In this document: piece by piece, positions 11,824 to 21,576 of the stretch
Numbering within the stretch: position 1 is the first letter of the stretch
Layout of the letters: each line of letters begins with the position of its first letter
Assembly (NCBI RefSeq): GCF_000204055.1
Contig: NW_006768771.1
Span: 1,919,250-1,983,249, forward strand
From: Melampsora larici-populina 98AG31
Lineage: Eukaryota; Basidiomycota; Pucciniomycetes; Pucciniales; Melampsoraceae
DNA length: 64,000 nucleotides
Direction: 5' to 3'
Notes under the pieces: generated by a model
Database searches by the model: none
What the model was told of the DNA's origin: nothing
What the model saw: the letters and a program-made list of their open reading frames with translations, nothing else
Program-made: the position numbers and the translations under genes

Positions 11824-14580
11824 CTATAAATAACTGCACCCTTTAAAGAGTGACTCACACAAGTCAGAAGTAAACAACTCCATACATGTCACAAAAATTC
11901 TCGCCTCTTCCTCTTCAGCATTCAAACAGTTTTGCATCTCTTGAGTTCTTCTTAATCTCGCCTTCATTGGTGAAAATCCTTTTTCAATTGGATTAAAGTC
12001 CGGGCTGTAAGCCGGGAGTTAGATGAGTCGTCACCAATATGTAGAACTTATAACCCAACAAGGGTTATACAGAGCTGGAAGAGGATAATCTACTAATAAA
12101 ATGACTAGTAGAAGTTGTCTAAGGACTGCTCTTCTAAAACAACACAATCAGAAAGAGCTCTGTTGTATTGAGTACTGATAAGGCACCAGAGAAATATAAC
12201 TTCACACGTAATTTTAACTTCAAAAGCACACTTTGTATTACTATCAACACTGCTATAGTGTTATTCCCAATTGATAACTGAAAAAAAATAAGCAATATCT
12301 GATTGATATTATTCCCAATAAGTCTTTATGACTATAAAACTAAAGTAAATTTCTCTTTATAACTGTAATAAAGGGCGTATTTAAGTGAACAGGTACTATT
12401 AAAATAAGTTTATGATGATAAACAAAATAATAATGGCGTAAATGATAAAGAAAAAAAAAGGGAACAACAGTCCCAAAACCCTCTCAAAGTATATATAACA
12501 ATGTACTAGAACTTTTACAATGGTCAACAGCCTCAAAACCAATCAAATCCGCCCAAAATTCCCTAAAAACCCTATGATGACGCAATGTAATGGTTTTGTT
12601 ACTAATAAATGATGTAATTTTCACAGCTAAAAGTGATCAATGACGCAATAATATGATGTACAGCACTTCTTATGATGAATACAGGTGATTTTTTCCTTGT
12701 AAACTAGCTGAAAACCAATTTTTTGAGATTACGAATTTTTTCAGATGTGCTCCAATTTTTGATTACTAAAGTGCATCTTGTAGTCCACGTGTTACTGATC
12801 ATTTCTGACACCTACATGACCTACTTCTGATGAGTGATGAGTAAGATATTGAGTTGTGAAGTTAAGGTTTTTAGTGTTACATATGACTTGTGACTGTAAA
12901 TTCGAGATTCACACCAATTCTTTATTTGCCTTATAACTTTTTACACACACCTCCGTTACTAATGATTTAAAGTTTGTACATTATGTAATCCACTCTTCTG
13001 CGTTGAATGAGCCATCTACCAACCTATTCTGACGTCATTTGACATATGTAATTAGCTGAAAACCTCCATTTTCCACGAATTTCACCCATTTTCTTCACTT
13101 TTCACAGCTACTACTAAGCCTTTCTTGCTCATGTAATATTACATCATCATCTATAGCCTTAAAAATCCCGGAAAATCCTCTTGGCAACCTTAAATTCCAT
13201 CACTACCACTATTACACAACCAAACTACACGTGTACCTCTTGTTTACCAACTTCGAAAAAGTGCTTTCTTCCTAATAACTTCTGTTTCTACTTATCAACC
13301 TTGAAGATTAAAATTTTCATAGTATCATATAATGTTGTTCTTTCATATTCTAACCTCATAATACCCATAACTTTATTTTTACTAACCTAAAAACCATTTT
13401 CCAACCTTTATACCTATAATTTCGAATTTTTCTTATGTTTTTCTTTCTTTCTTTTTGTAATAAATTTGTAAGTAAACTATAATGATCTTAATATATAATG
13501 TGAAATAAAATAATGTAATGTTGACCTAATGACCAATACATAAGCCTACAAGAGCTTCAATTGATCAAAAACCTCCATTTCGAATTTTCTTTCCTGCTGA
13601 ATCCTGCTAATAAACTGGTAAACTGGTAATTGTGAATTTTTTAATTGATCCCATAAATTGATCACCACAACGTGCCGCACAGAGGGGTGCCACATTTCCT
13701 CCATGATGTATTGGAGCGTTGTCCATGACTAGGACGCTGTTGCGTTGAGGCCACGGGTTCATCGCCGGTAACTGCAAGTCACAGTGTTAGTCTCGTAATC
13801 AACTTGAGAAATTATAGGTAGGGAAACCAATTTACCAAATGGTTTTCCAAAAAGTCCTCAAAATCGAGCCTCGAGTAACCGCCCTTTCTGGTCTGAACGG
13901 CGAGAATCCCATCAAGCGATATCGCCGGCAAAACGGACCAGCGAGTCGCTCGAGTAGGTCTTTGGAGTCTGACTGTACGTTCCCCAACGGGCGCTCGGGC
14001 AAACTCGCGATAAAGCCTTCTTTTGCTCAGAGCAGTCTCGTCTAGAATGATGTGAGACAGCGCAGTTATCAGTAAGTAACAAGACAGTTAAAACAGATGC
14101 CAATGGGAAATGCGTACCTGTGAAAACCAAGCACCGGGGGTCGATGTTGTGGACGGCCGCAATGTAGGCACCTCGAGCCTCCGCAGATTGATTCGGATTC
14201 ACAGTGTGAGCCTTCTTTCGAGTCCAGAGAAGGCGGTCTCGGAGCTCGTTTGAAAGTGTTTGAATAGAGACTTGGACCCCATGAGCATTTTGGATTCGTT
14301 CTTGAAGCTCGTCAAGGTACAAGGTCGGATCGTGACAAAGAGATTCAAGGATGAATTCGCGTTGAGCCGCACCTAACGAGGTTGGTTGACCACGCCGCAT
14401 GTGGTCAAGGGGATTGGTGATAACAGCACGGGTGGTTCGATAGAGCTCGAACCATCGTCGAACAGAGGTGAGGGAGACATCAACCCCAAGGGATCGAACA
14501 ATCTCTTGGAAGCGCAAACCACGCAACACCATGCGCACGACAACTACCTTGATATCGGCACTGTAGAGATTGACGGGCAT
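11824..14580 (-). pseudogene. IS630/Tc1-type DDE transposase, interrupted and decayed
   Basis: Read on the minus strand: exon 14580-14118, exon 14041-13836, exon from 13771, then a 1.6-kb insert, then the C-terminal part from about 12,030 to a TAG at 11,824. The N-terminus has a helix-turn-helix of the MVLRGLRFQEIVRSLGVD type followed by a DDE fold. The first catalytic Asp (CLVFT-D-ETALS) is encoded across the first intron. The second is VLVMDNAPIHHGG (about 13,725). The Glu lies in LPAYSPDFNPIEKG (about 11,980). If the insert is ignored, the spacing between the second D and E is about 34-35 residues, typical of this superfamily. A TAA replaces a codon just before LPAYSPD and there is a frame slip at the insert, so it is inactive. 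It probably mobilised the flanking TIRs when intact. Confidence 0.85.
12037..13661. mobile_element. 1.6-kb AT-rich insert within the transposase gene, type unknown
   Basis: It separates the DNAPIHHGG and LPAYSPDFNPIE parts of one transposase domain that are normally about 20 codons apart. TCACCA occurs directly at both borders (12,031-12,036 and 13,662-13,667), a possible 6-bp target duplication. There is no long ORF, no obvious TG...CA ends and no clear terminal inverted repeats. It could be a solo LTR or a non-autonomous element. Confidence 0.5.
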
Positions 14581-14922
14581 CCCTAAAAGCAAAAGTGGTG
14601 GGTGAGTAAGGTGTTGAGCCAGTAGTAGGGTAGATAGAAAACGAACTGACTGAATTGTCAAGGATTAATACGATGTGGATAGTAGGATTGGATGGATACA
14701 ATGTGGATGATGGATGATTGGGGGAAAAATTCGAAGGAATTAGAAAAAAAAATCAGAGAGAAATGGGGGCAAATGATTGGAAAATGAGGAAAACATCCGG
14801 ATGAGAAAAGAATATGTCAAAAGAACATGTGGCAACCTCGGAAAGGGATACTATGGATATCCAAAGAGAACTGTCAATGAATCTTGACGTTCTCTCACAA
14901 ATGACGTCAAATCTAGATTTGC

Positions 14923-14968
14923 AAAATCTAGTTTTATCTTGAGTTTTGTCCGTTTGGGTTTTTGCCAA
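14923..14968 (-). repeat. Right terminal inverted repeat
   Basis: Reverse complement of the window's first 46 bases. It lies about 340 bp upstream of the transposase start, the usual position for the 5' TIR of an IS630/Tc1-type element. Confidence 0.65.
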
Positions 14969-14969
14969 A

Positions 14970-15488
14970 CTTACAGGGTTTTGCCCAAAATCTGCCGATA
15001 ATTCTTGGAACGGCTGTAAGCCATTCTCAAACTTTCATTGTTGTCCAAATTGTGTCTTTTGAATCTTTACATACAAATGTGTCATTTGTGTGAAATTGTG
15101 TCCTGCTCTAGATGTTTGAAAATCAAAGTTAAGCTTGTTGATCATCAATAAAATCCTGAAAATGGCTCAAGTTGTCAGGGAAGAAGCAGGACTTCAATTT
15201 TGTCAGGAAGAATCTGAAAAAGTCTTCTGTGGTGAAAGTCTTTTATGTGCCAGTTTTCCCCTACTAAAACGTACAAAGCCTTGTGATTGGTAACTTAGTA
15301 TTATTAACAAAGGGGAACAGGGATAAATTTGGACTTATTTGTTTGACAGTACTGACCTTGTTGGATACTTTACAGTTCTATCTAGTTGACTTCAATGAGC
15401 TCATAGCTGTTGGCCACCAGCTCTTTACCACCAAGTCAAATTTTATCCCATTGAGTTCACCTTCATCCAGATATTTCATTTCAGCTAG
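14970..15488. other. Intergenic, no supported gene
   Basis: AT-rich sequence. Short ORFs only, none with recognisable motifs. Confidence 0.4.
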
Positions 15489-15491
15489 TTA

Positions 15492-15981
15492 GAGCATCTC
15501 CAACGCAGGGTGCGAACGTAACAAATCGGACGCACATGTAAGCTGTATGTTACGTCTACCAACCTTGGTCACAAAACGGCCATCCAGCGGGGTCTGAATA
15601 GTTGACAGCTTACCATGTGTGTGAGTTTGAATTTCCAGCAAAATGCCTTTCACACAGTTGGTACTCCAAATATGGAGTACCAACTGAACTTTTACAGCAA
15701 GCTACATTGGCCCAGTATTGGACAGGCATTTAGCACATGTGGTGATAAAGTCACCACATGTGTCCTATCCTCTTGTTGTCCAGCCAATTGATGGCTATTT
15801 GGTGGCTCAATTGGGTGAGGGTTTGGCAACTTGGGCAGCTCAAAGCAACTCAAAAACTTATACCTCATGTGCGCGCTGGATGCAACAAAGCTGAAAATGA
15901 AATACAGCTGTCATAATTTTTCCAGCAATTTTTTTTGGGTCTGTATTTGGTTTACAGAACAGGTCCGCATTGGAGATGCTC
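15492..15981. mobile_element. 490-bp non-autonomous element, TTA target duplication
   Basis: The left end GAGCATCTCCAACGC (15,492 on) is the inverse of GCATTGGAGATGCTC at the right end (to 15,981), with one mismatch. TTA lies directly outside both ends (15,489-15,491, 15,982-15,984). A 3-bp TTA duplication is typical of PIF/Harbinger-type elements. A related right end (TGGAGATGCTCTA) occurs near 42,620. Confidence 0.75.
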
Positions 15982-16357
15982 TTATCACTTTATCTTATCA
16001 CTTTTTTGTGTCCCAACCACCCTCCTTGCTAAATGTAGTGATTTCATTTTATGTAATATCTTTTCTTTGAAAAAAAAGTTGAATGAAAAATGGTATTATT
16101 TTTGTGGTTGTTTTGGTTGATTTATATTTTGTTATCATTTTGTTGATAGAATCTTTGATTTTTCAGATTTGCCTTATGTTATAAATTTATTTTATACTGT
16201 GCTGAACATTTTTTATCTTTGCTTTTATTTTAGTCATTTGTTTCTGTTTCTGCCCCATAGGGTGTTGTTATTATTGTGGTAAAGATATCACCCCTTGGCA
16301 TTCACCCTGGGGGATTTTGCCCAAACATGTACTTCCTAATTTTGAAGCTTTCAGTTA

Positions 16358-16642
16358 GGGCATGTTCACTTAAGCAATTCCTGGTCAGAAATTGCATTCT
16401 GAAGTATTTAGGGTGCGTTCACTTAAGGAATTTCTGACCAGAAATCACATTATGTAAAATTTTTAATGCAAAAATGAAACATACACCACCAAATAGACAC
16501 TTTAAATTTTGCAGAATGTGATTTCTCACCAGAAATTGCTTAAGTGAACACGCCCTTAAAGTGCTGGTTTGGTGGAGTGTGGTTCGTTTTAAAATTTACA
16601 GAATGCAATTGCTGTCCAGAAATTGCTTAAGTGAACACACCC
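16358..16642. mobile_element. Tourist/Harbinger-like MITE, interrupted by a copy of the same family
   Basis: The outer ends GGGCATGTTCACTTAAGCAA and its inverse (ending GTGAACACACCC) are flanked by TTA at 16,355-16,357 and 16,643-16,645. Without the inner copy the element is about 137 bp. The ends resemble the GGG-rich TIRs with TWA duplications of PIF/Harbinger elements. Confidence 0.8.
16411..16555. mobile_element. 145-bp MITE nested in a relative
   Basis: Terminal inverted repeats GGGTGCGTTCACTTAAG and CTTAAGTGAACACGCCC. TTA lies at 16,408-16,410 and 16,556-16,558. It is closely similar to the outer element. Confidence 0.82.
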
Positions 16643-16649
16643 TTAGTTC

Positions 16650-17165
16650 ATTAGTAAGTTTTTCCTTTTTCATGTTTCCACATTCACAGTAAGCCCCTAG
16701 AGAAGCTTTGAGTTTACCATCCAAGAGAAAATCTGCTCCACACCGTCTTGCTTTGTATGTAGCCCTCTTAACTAAACAAAACCTTAAGCTCTAGCAAAGT
16801 TTTGAGCATGGGACACATGGCTGTATAATCACATATTCCTGGTGAGAGGCCTTTGAGTGTTAGGTCCTGTTAAGTGTTTTTCACATGTAGCAAATGAAGT
16901 GTATTGGAAGTGTTTACAACAGAGAGCAAATTGTGGCCTTTTGAGATTGTACAAGTTTAAGCCTTGAATGACTGCTCATACTGGACTTTCTGACAAGGCG
17001 GTTCCTTTCAAATCACATACAGAGTATTCCAAGTCTGGAATAACAGCTATGAAACTTGTGTTGAGACCAGAATCATGAAGAAGTCTTTCCAGCTTGATGA
17101 GTGGGGAAGTACATTTAGAAACAAAGGTCAAACAACTTTTCCTGCAGGATAAAGTGGTATTTATC
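16650..17165. other. Intergenic, no supported gene
   Basis: No feature seen other than short, unconvincing ORFs. Confidence 0.35.
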
Positions 17166-17303
17166 ACAGTACAAAGTAAGTCCATATGTGCATGCACATA
17201 ATTTTCAAAACATAAACATTTAGATTTTTCCCCTCCATAAAAAAAAGAATGTTTCACAAGTTTTGAAAACTATGCACATGTGCATACTTACTTTGAGTAC
17301 TGT
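17166..17303. mobile_element. 138-bp inverted-repeat element (MITE-like)
   Basis: The left end ACAGTACAAAGTAAG pairs with CTTACTTTGAGTACTGT at the right. The match continues through a TGTGCATGCACAT / ATGCACATGTGCAT block and a TTTTCAAAAC block. The target duplication is not clear. Confidence 0.55.
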
Positions 17304-18472
17304 CTTTGGAAAGTGGGAAATTTCTAAAAATCACTCAACATCACCTAACACTTGGAGGCCACACACCAGGAATTGACAATTGGCTGTATAGGTCATCACA
17401 TCAAGATTGTATAAGCAGTACCAGATGTGTTTTCCCTTTGGGTAGAGTCTGGCCAAATTTCAGAGGAGAAAAAACATATGACTCATGCCTGTCATAAGGC
17501 TAGAATGATCCATCAATCACCTGCCTGATTGCTTTACCATCTCCTATTGATCTAAAGAAATGTGTTCTCATTATAGAGTACACCCATATTCCACCTCAAC
17601 ATCTTTTAGTCTGATGCCAGGACCCTCTTGCTTTGCCTTGATCAATGCTGAGTAGTTGACCAAGTTACCACTTGGGATTGATAACAATGCTCATGCATGA
17701 AGTTGATGCCTCACAATGAAAGGCTCTATCAAGTTAGATCATCTTGATAATTCAATTGCTGATGGGATTTGACTTGTGAGTGCATTCCCCAATCTTCTAG
17801 CTCCAAATGACAGCTTCCAAAAGCTGATTGGCTGTTCACAGCGGGACATGGTCAAAACGACCCCCTTATTTCGACGATGGATACAGGCAATTTCCAACAT
17901 TCTTTCTACATGACATGGCTAGTGAAGCTCATGTTTTGAACGCTCTCAATTTCCATTTCATTCACACATGTCAATGAAAAATTGATGCATGGCAAGAGCG
18001 AGAGGGCGCAGTATTGGCTGGTTCTGTCCGCTCGACTTGGGGAAGAATGAGGAGAAATAAGAAAAATCGGAAAATTTAATTCAAAACCAACCCAATAGCT
18101 CGCCTCAACATTCATTGGACAGACAAAATAGAGGCACGGCGTTCTTGAGCTATTGAACGACACGAAAATAGCTTGGTACAAGAGCGAGTACTGTATCTAG
18201 TGAGATGAAATTCAGAACCCAAATTGAAAAGAAAAGCAAGCACAGTAAAATAGATATGATTGTCCACGTTTAAATAGGAATGAGATAGAGTGTGCAGGTC
18301 GAGTGATCATGGCACTAAGACAGTTACAATTTCACTATAGTCTAAGCGGATAAATAGTAATGTCGATGGAATGACAGGTGTGGCGTGGATTGGGCATTCC
18401 ACATGCAGTAATGAGCATGAATATTACATGCGATGGAGTTATGCTTTAAGCTGCAAAAATTACTCTCGTGGC
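17304..18472. other. Intergenic, no supported gene
   Basis: No coding exon or repeat could be supported here. The last few hundred bases would hold the 3' UTR of the minus-strand secreted-protein gene. Confidence 0.35.
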
Positions 18473-19448
18473 TTAAGATGAATAGGTCTGAACGACCTCG
18501 AGGATGGCTTCGAACCCGAAACCAAATGATTGAACGGACTTCAAGGCGTGAGCTCCGATCTGAGATAAGATGGTTACTGAACCCTGAACGTTCACGTTGA
18601 CTGCAACAATGATCTCGCTGACTGAGCTTGTCAGGCGATGAAGAACATCTGGTATTTTTATGCAAGTTAGTATGATGAAAGTGGAAGGCTGTGTGATGGT
18701 TACTCACCTCCGCACTGATTACGCACAGACTCCTCGTCAATGAATTCTAGCATCTCCAAAATGGTAATCTTGACGAGGATGATGAGTTGCAACACGATCT
18801 CAATGACGTCGTTCTAAAGAGATTGACACAATGTTGTCAGATTCGGAAATTAGACTACCGGAAGGAATATAAACAAACAATTGTTCGCGGCGTGGTGGTC
18901 GGCGTCTGCGAAGGAGTTGGGGTGTGAGAGCATTCTTTGGTTTGAGTGACGGTTTCGTGGAAGATCACAAGCATTGCCTCGAGTTCGACCATAATACTGG
19001 TGAGGATGATTTGACGGCTCTCGGTCTTTCGGCAGTGGTGCTTGATTTTGTCAACATGTTTGGCGACGTTGTGACGGCATTGAGATAGGATAGCATGCAT
19101 TTTGAGGGTGAGGCCGATGGTTTTCTTTGATTGCGGGTTAGAAGCAGGCATAACAGTCCGGGTAGCAGGCGAATGACTGTCAGGGACCGCACGAGCTTGG
19201 AGGCTCCTACAGACGATGAAGCGAAATGTCAATTTGGAGTTGAAGACACGAAAGAAATTCTTGACGTACGCATAAGGGTCAGCCATACGGGTAGGTTTGA
19301 GCGACCGTGCAAAGGAGTGCGTCTTAGCAGACACTGGAGTGAATAGAGGCAGATTTAGTTACGGGAGACTGCTACGGACGCAAAACGCAGTAGTTCACTT
19401 ACCGCCGGCTAGACAGAGGGCAGTCGTGAAAAGTGTAGAGAAGAGCAT
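18473..19448 (-). CDS. Predicted secreted helical protein (251 aa), candidate effector
   Basis: Exons on the minus strand: 19448-19403, 19333-18879, 18813-18708, 18621-18473; phases agree and total 252 codons. Residues 1-20 (MLFSTLFTTALCLAGGVSAK) form a short hydrophobic signal peptide. The mature part is polar and rich in Lys/His/Arg up to a Thr/Pro-rich stretch (about 155-167). It then has two amphipathic helices, NDVIEIVLQLIILVKITILEM and the C-terminal VSEIIVAVNVNVQGSVTIL. Four Cys occur at scattered positions. The second intron uses a GTTTGT donor, which is unusual, but the same donor is needed in TSR1 nearby, so it is plausible here. No domain is recognised. Small secreted proteins with multi-intron genes are common rust effector candidates, but that role is inference. 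Confidence 0.65.
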
Positions 19449-21576
19449 GTTGACAAAAGTTGGATATATTAAGTTGTTAGATTAACGAGACAACGGTCGG
19501 AGATTGTGTTTTTGTAGAGTGTTTAAATATGTGATAATTATGGAGGGAAGAAGACAAATAATAGGCGACAAGAAAACACAAATTAAAGGAGGGACTGAGA
19601 GCACTGGTGCGACGAGGTGAAGATACTTGTTATTAATGGCGAGCGGCGAGCGGGAAAGTGGAATGACTGACTGGCCCGTGGTGTATCAGGGTGCTCACTT
19701 TAGTACTAATCCGCCACGCGTCCTATCTGAGAGTGTTGTGCAGAATTTGGAAGGCCATGTTCTTTCTAGGTAAAGCCTCAAAATCCGCATCTCTATTGGA
19801 TTTCAACGATGAGGCAAATTGAATTTCAAGTAAGAATTCAAGCCCGTTCATCCTTCCACAGAAATTCTTACGTCTTGATCACTTCAGCCGTATCATCTAC
19901 GAATGCTAATTGTGATGCAATACGTGCTCCCGTTCATCTAACGTAAAGGTGGGCGCCACGAATGCAATCTGTATGAGACCGGGTGCAGTGGTCAACGACG
20001 TCGGCCTCGGGGATTGATATACGTTTGTTTATTAAAGAACATACCTGGTCTGATCGCTGGCGCCAGCTACCGCAAAAATCGCAAAAATCTTGGAAGCCGG
20101 TAGAACCTCAGGCACATGGGCGAATTTCCACCGAATACATACGATCCTTTGAATTTGTGGCGTTTGCATGTCTCCACCTCACCCATCCAAACCTCGAGCC
20201 TGAAATCCGAAATCGGCAGCCCTCAACCCCCACCTCAAAGCCTGTTGGAGATACAGGCATCTCATTTGTAGTTGTACCGATGAATCGATCTCTGAGTTGA
20301 TAATTGCACCATGCATGTATTGGACGAGGTCCCCAAAATTATATATACAAACTCACCAGATCAGGTCGTGTAGTATTCACCTTGAATTCTTGAAAAAGTG
20401 AAGGCTCCCCCATCTACCTATCCTAATACCAGCGTGTAATCTGTGGTCACTCCGAAGCTTGGCTTCTCTGAACAAGTTGCGTTTTCTTCTTACATACATT
20501 TGACGATGATTTTCTGAGTGTTGATGCAGTTCGATCAAGGTGAAGCGAAGCGTTGCCGAAAACCAAACACCAAAATAGATGACGGGCTTTTTGTATGCCA
20601 AGCTTGAGACTTGAGACTTGAGGTCTAATCAATAAATGCCTCCCATCCGCTCATGTAAATATGACAAAACAACATGATAGATTTGATTCAATGTCATTTT
20701 CCAGATTTCAGGGTTCTTCATGTATGATGTGGGACAAGATGCATGTCCCGATCTTCGATGAGATCGGCAGTGATTTTGCCTTCGTTATCGTCTTGCTCAT
20801 TGACATTTGCCCTCCAAATAGGTGCGCGTGAGTTTGATTTGACCACACATGTCTTTGCACCCCGCGATGCAACTGAGGCAGTATTTTGTGTGTGGAGTCA
20901 AATGAGGAAAAAATTGATATATCATGGTACCCCAAATAGCACTTAGGACACTTTTGAAGTCAATTCCGACATCCAATGCCGCGAAGAAAGTAGAGAGGTT
21001 TATGACGCAAGAAACTTGGTAGTCAAACACACAAATTTGCACGCTCTCGAATTTCGGGCCTGCTTGACTGCTAGCAAAGACTCTGTGATGTTGGACCTTG
21101 AGTGGTACGCAAAACATACGACACCAGACCGATCCATGAATATGAATGATGCCCTATGATGTCTGCTCTGGAGTCTGGACACTTCAAGACTTCTAACAAC
21201 CAACAGTCGATAGTAAATGAGGTATGGATCCTCGAGGGTTCGCCCTGTTTCGCTGGAATTGAAACCCAACAAGTTCGCACCCGGCTGTGTTCCGGGACTC
21301 TCGAGGTGAAAAACTTCGACGATGAGGCTCGGAGTCGAACCCTCTGGCAGAGCAGCCGGATCACGGTGGGCAAACGGGCAACGACGCGTTATACATCGGA
21401 CCGGGTTCCAACTAGATTTTCCCAACTGGTGTAATCCCATACCTAATCCCATACACGAGTTTAAAATTTTCTGCAAAGAAGCAACTTGCAAAAAAAAGAC
21501 TACGACGATGACAGCAATGAATTAAACGAGGTCATGAACATTCACTTAGATCTCCAAACCACTCATACCAACTAAA
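19449..21576. other. 2.1-kb intergenic region, no supported gene
   Basis: It contains only short overlapping ORFs on both strands. A tRNA T-loop-like string (GGTTCGACTCC, minus strand, about 21,330) has no matching acceptor or D-arm. It would contain the promoters of the divergent secreted-protein gene and TSR1. Confidence 0.35.

Larger units (their letters stand above)
1..14968. mobile_element. Candidate large TIR DNA transposon carrying a transposase and a second gene, with nested insertions
   Basis: Bases 1-46 match, in inverted orientation and with a single clear mismatch, the stretch 14,923-14,968. Both begin TTGGCAAAAACCCAAACGG when read inward, as terminal inverted repeats do. Between them lie a plus-strand multi-exon gene (1,491-10,849) and a convergent minus-strand IS630/Tc1-type transposase (11,824-14,580). 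Subtracting the Copia insertion and the 1.6-kb insert leaves roughly 6.6 kb. That is large for a Tc1/mariner element and implies a cargo or accessory gene. The left end coincides with the window edge, so the target duplication cannot be checked. Alternatively the left TIR belongs to another copy cut off by the window, although its orientation fits an element extending rightward. Confidence 0.5.

Noticed and set aside
21320..21420. tRNA on the minus strand suggested by GGGTTCGACTCC
   Set aside because: No pairing acceptor stem, D-arm or anticodon loop at the right spacing; only the T-loop-like string is present.
19983..21525. Overlapping ORFs of 60-160 codons on both strands near 20-21.5 kb
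   Set aside because: No domains, inconsistent splice signals and mutual overlap; treated as chance ORFs.
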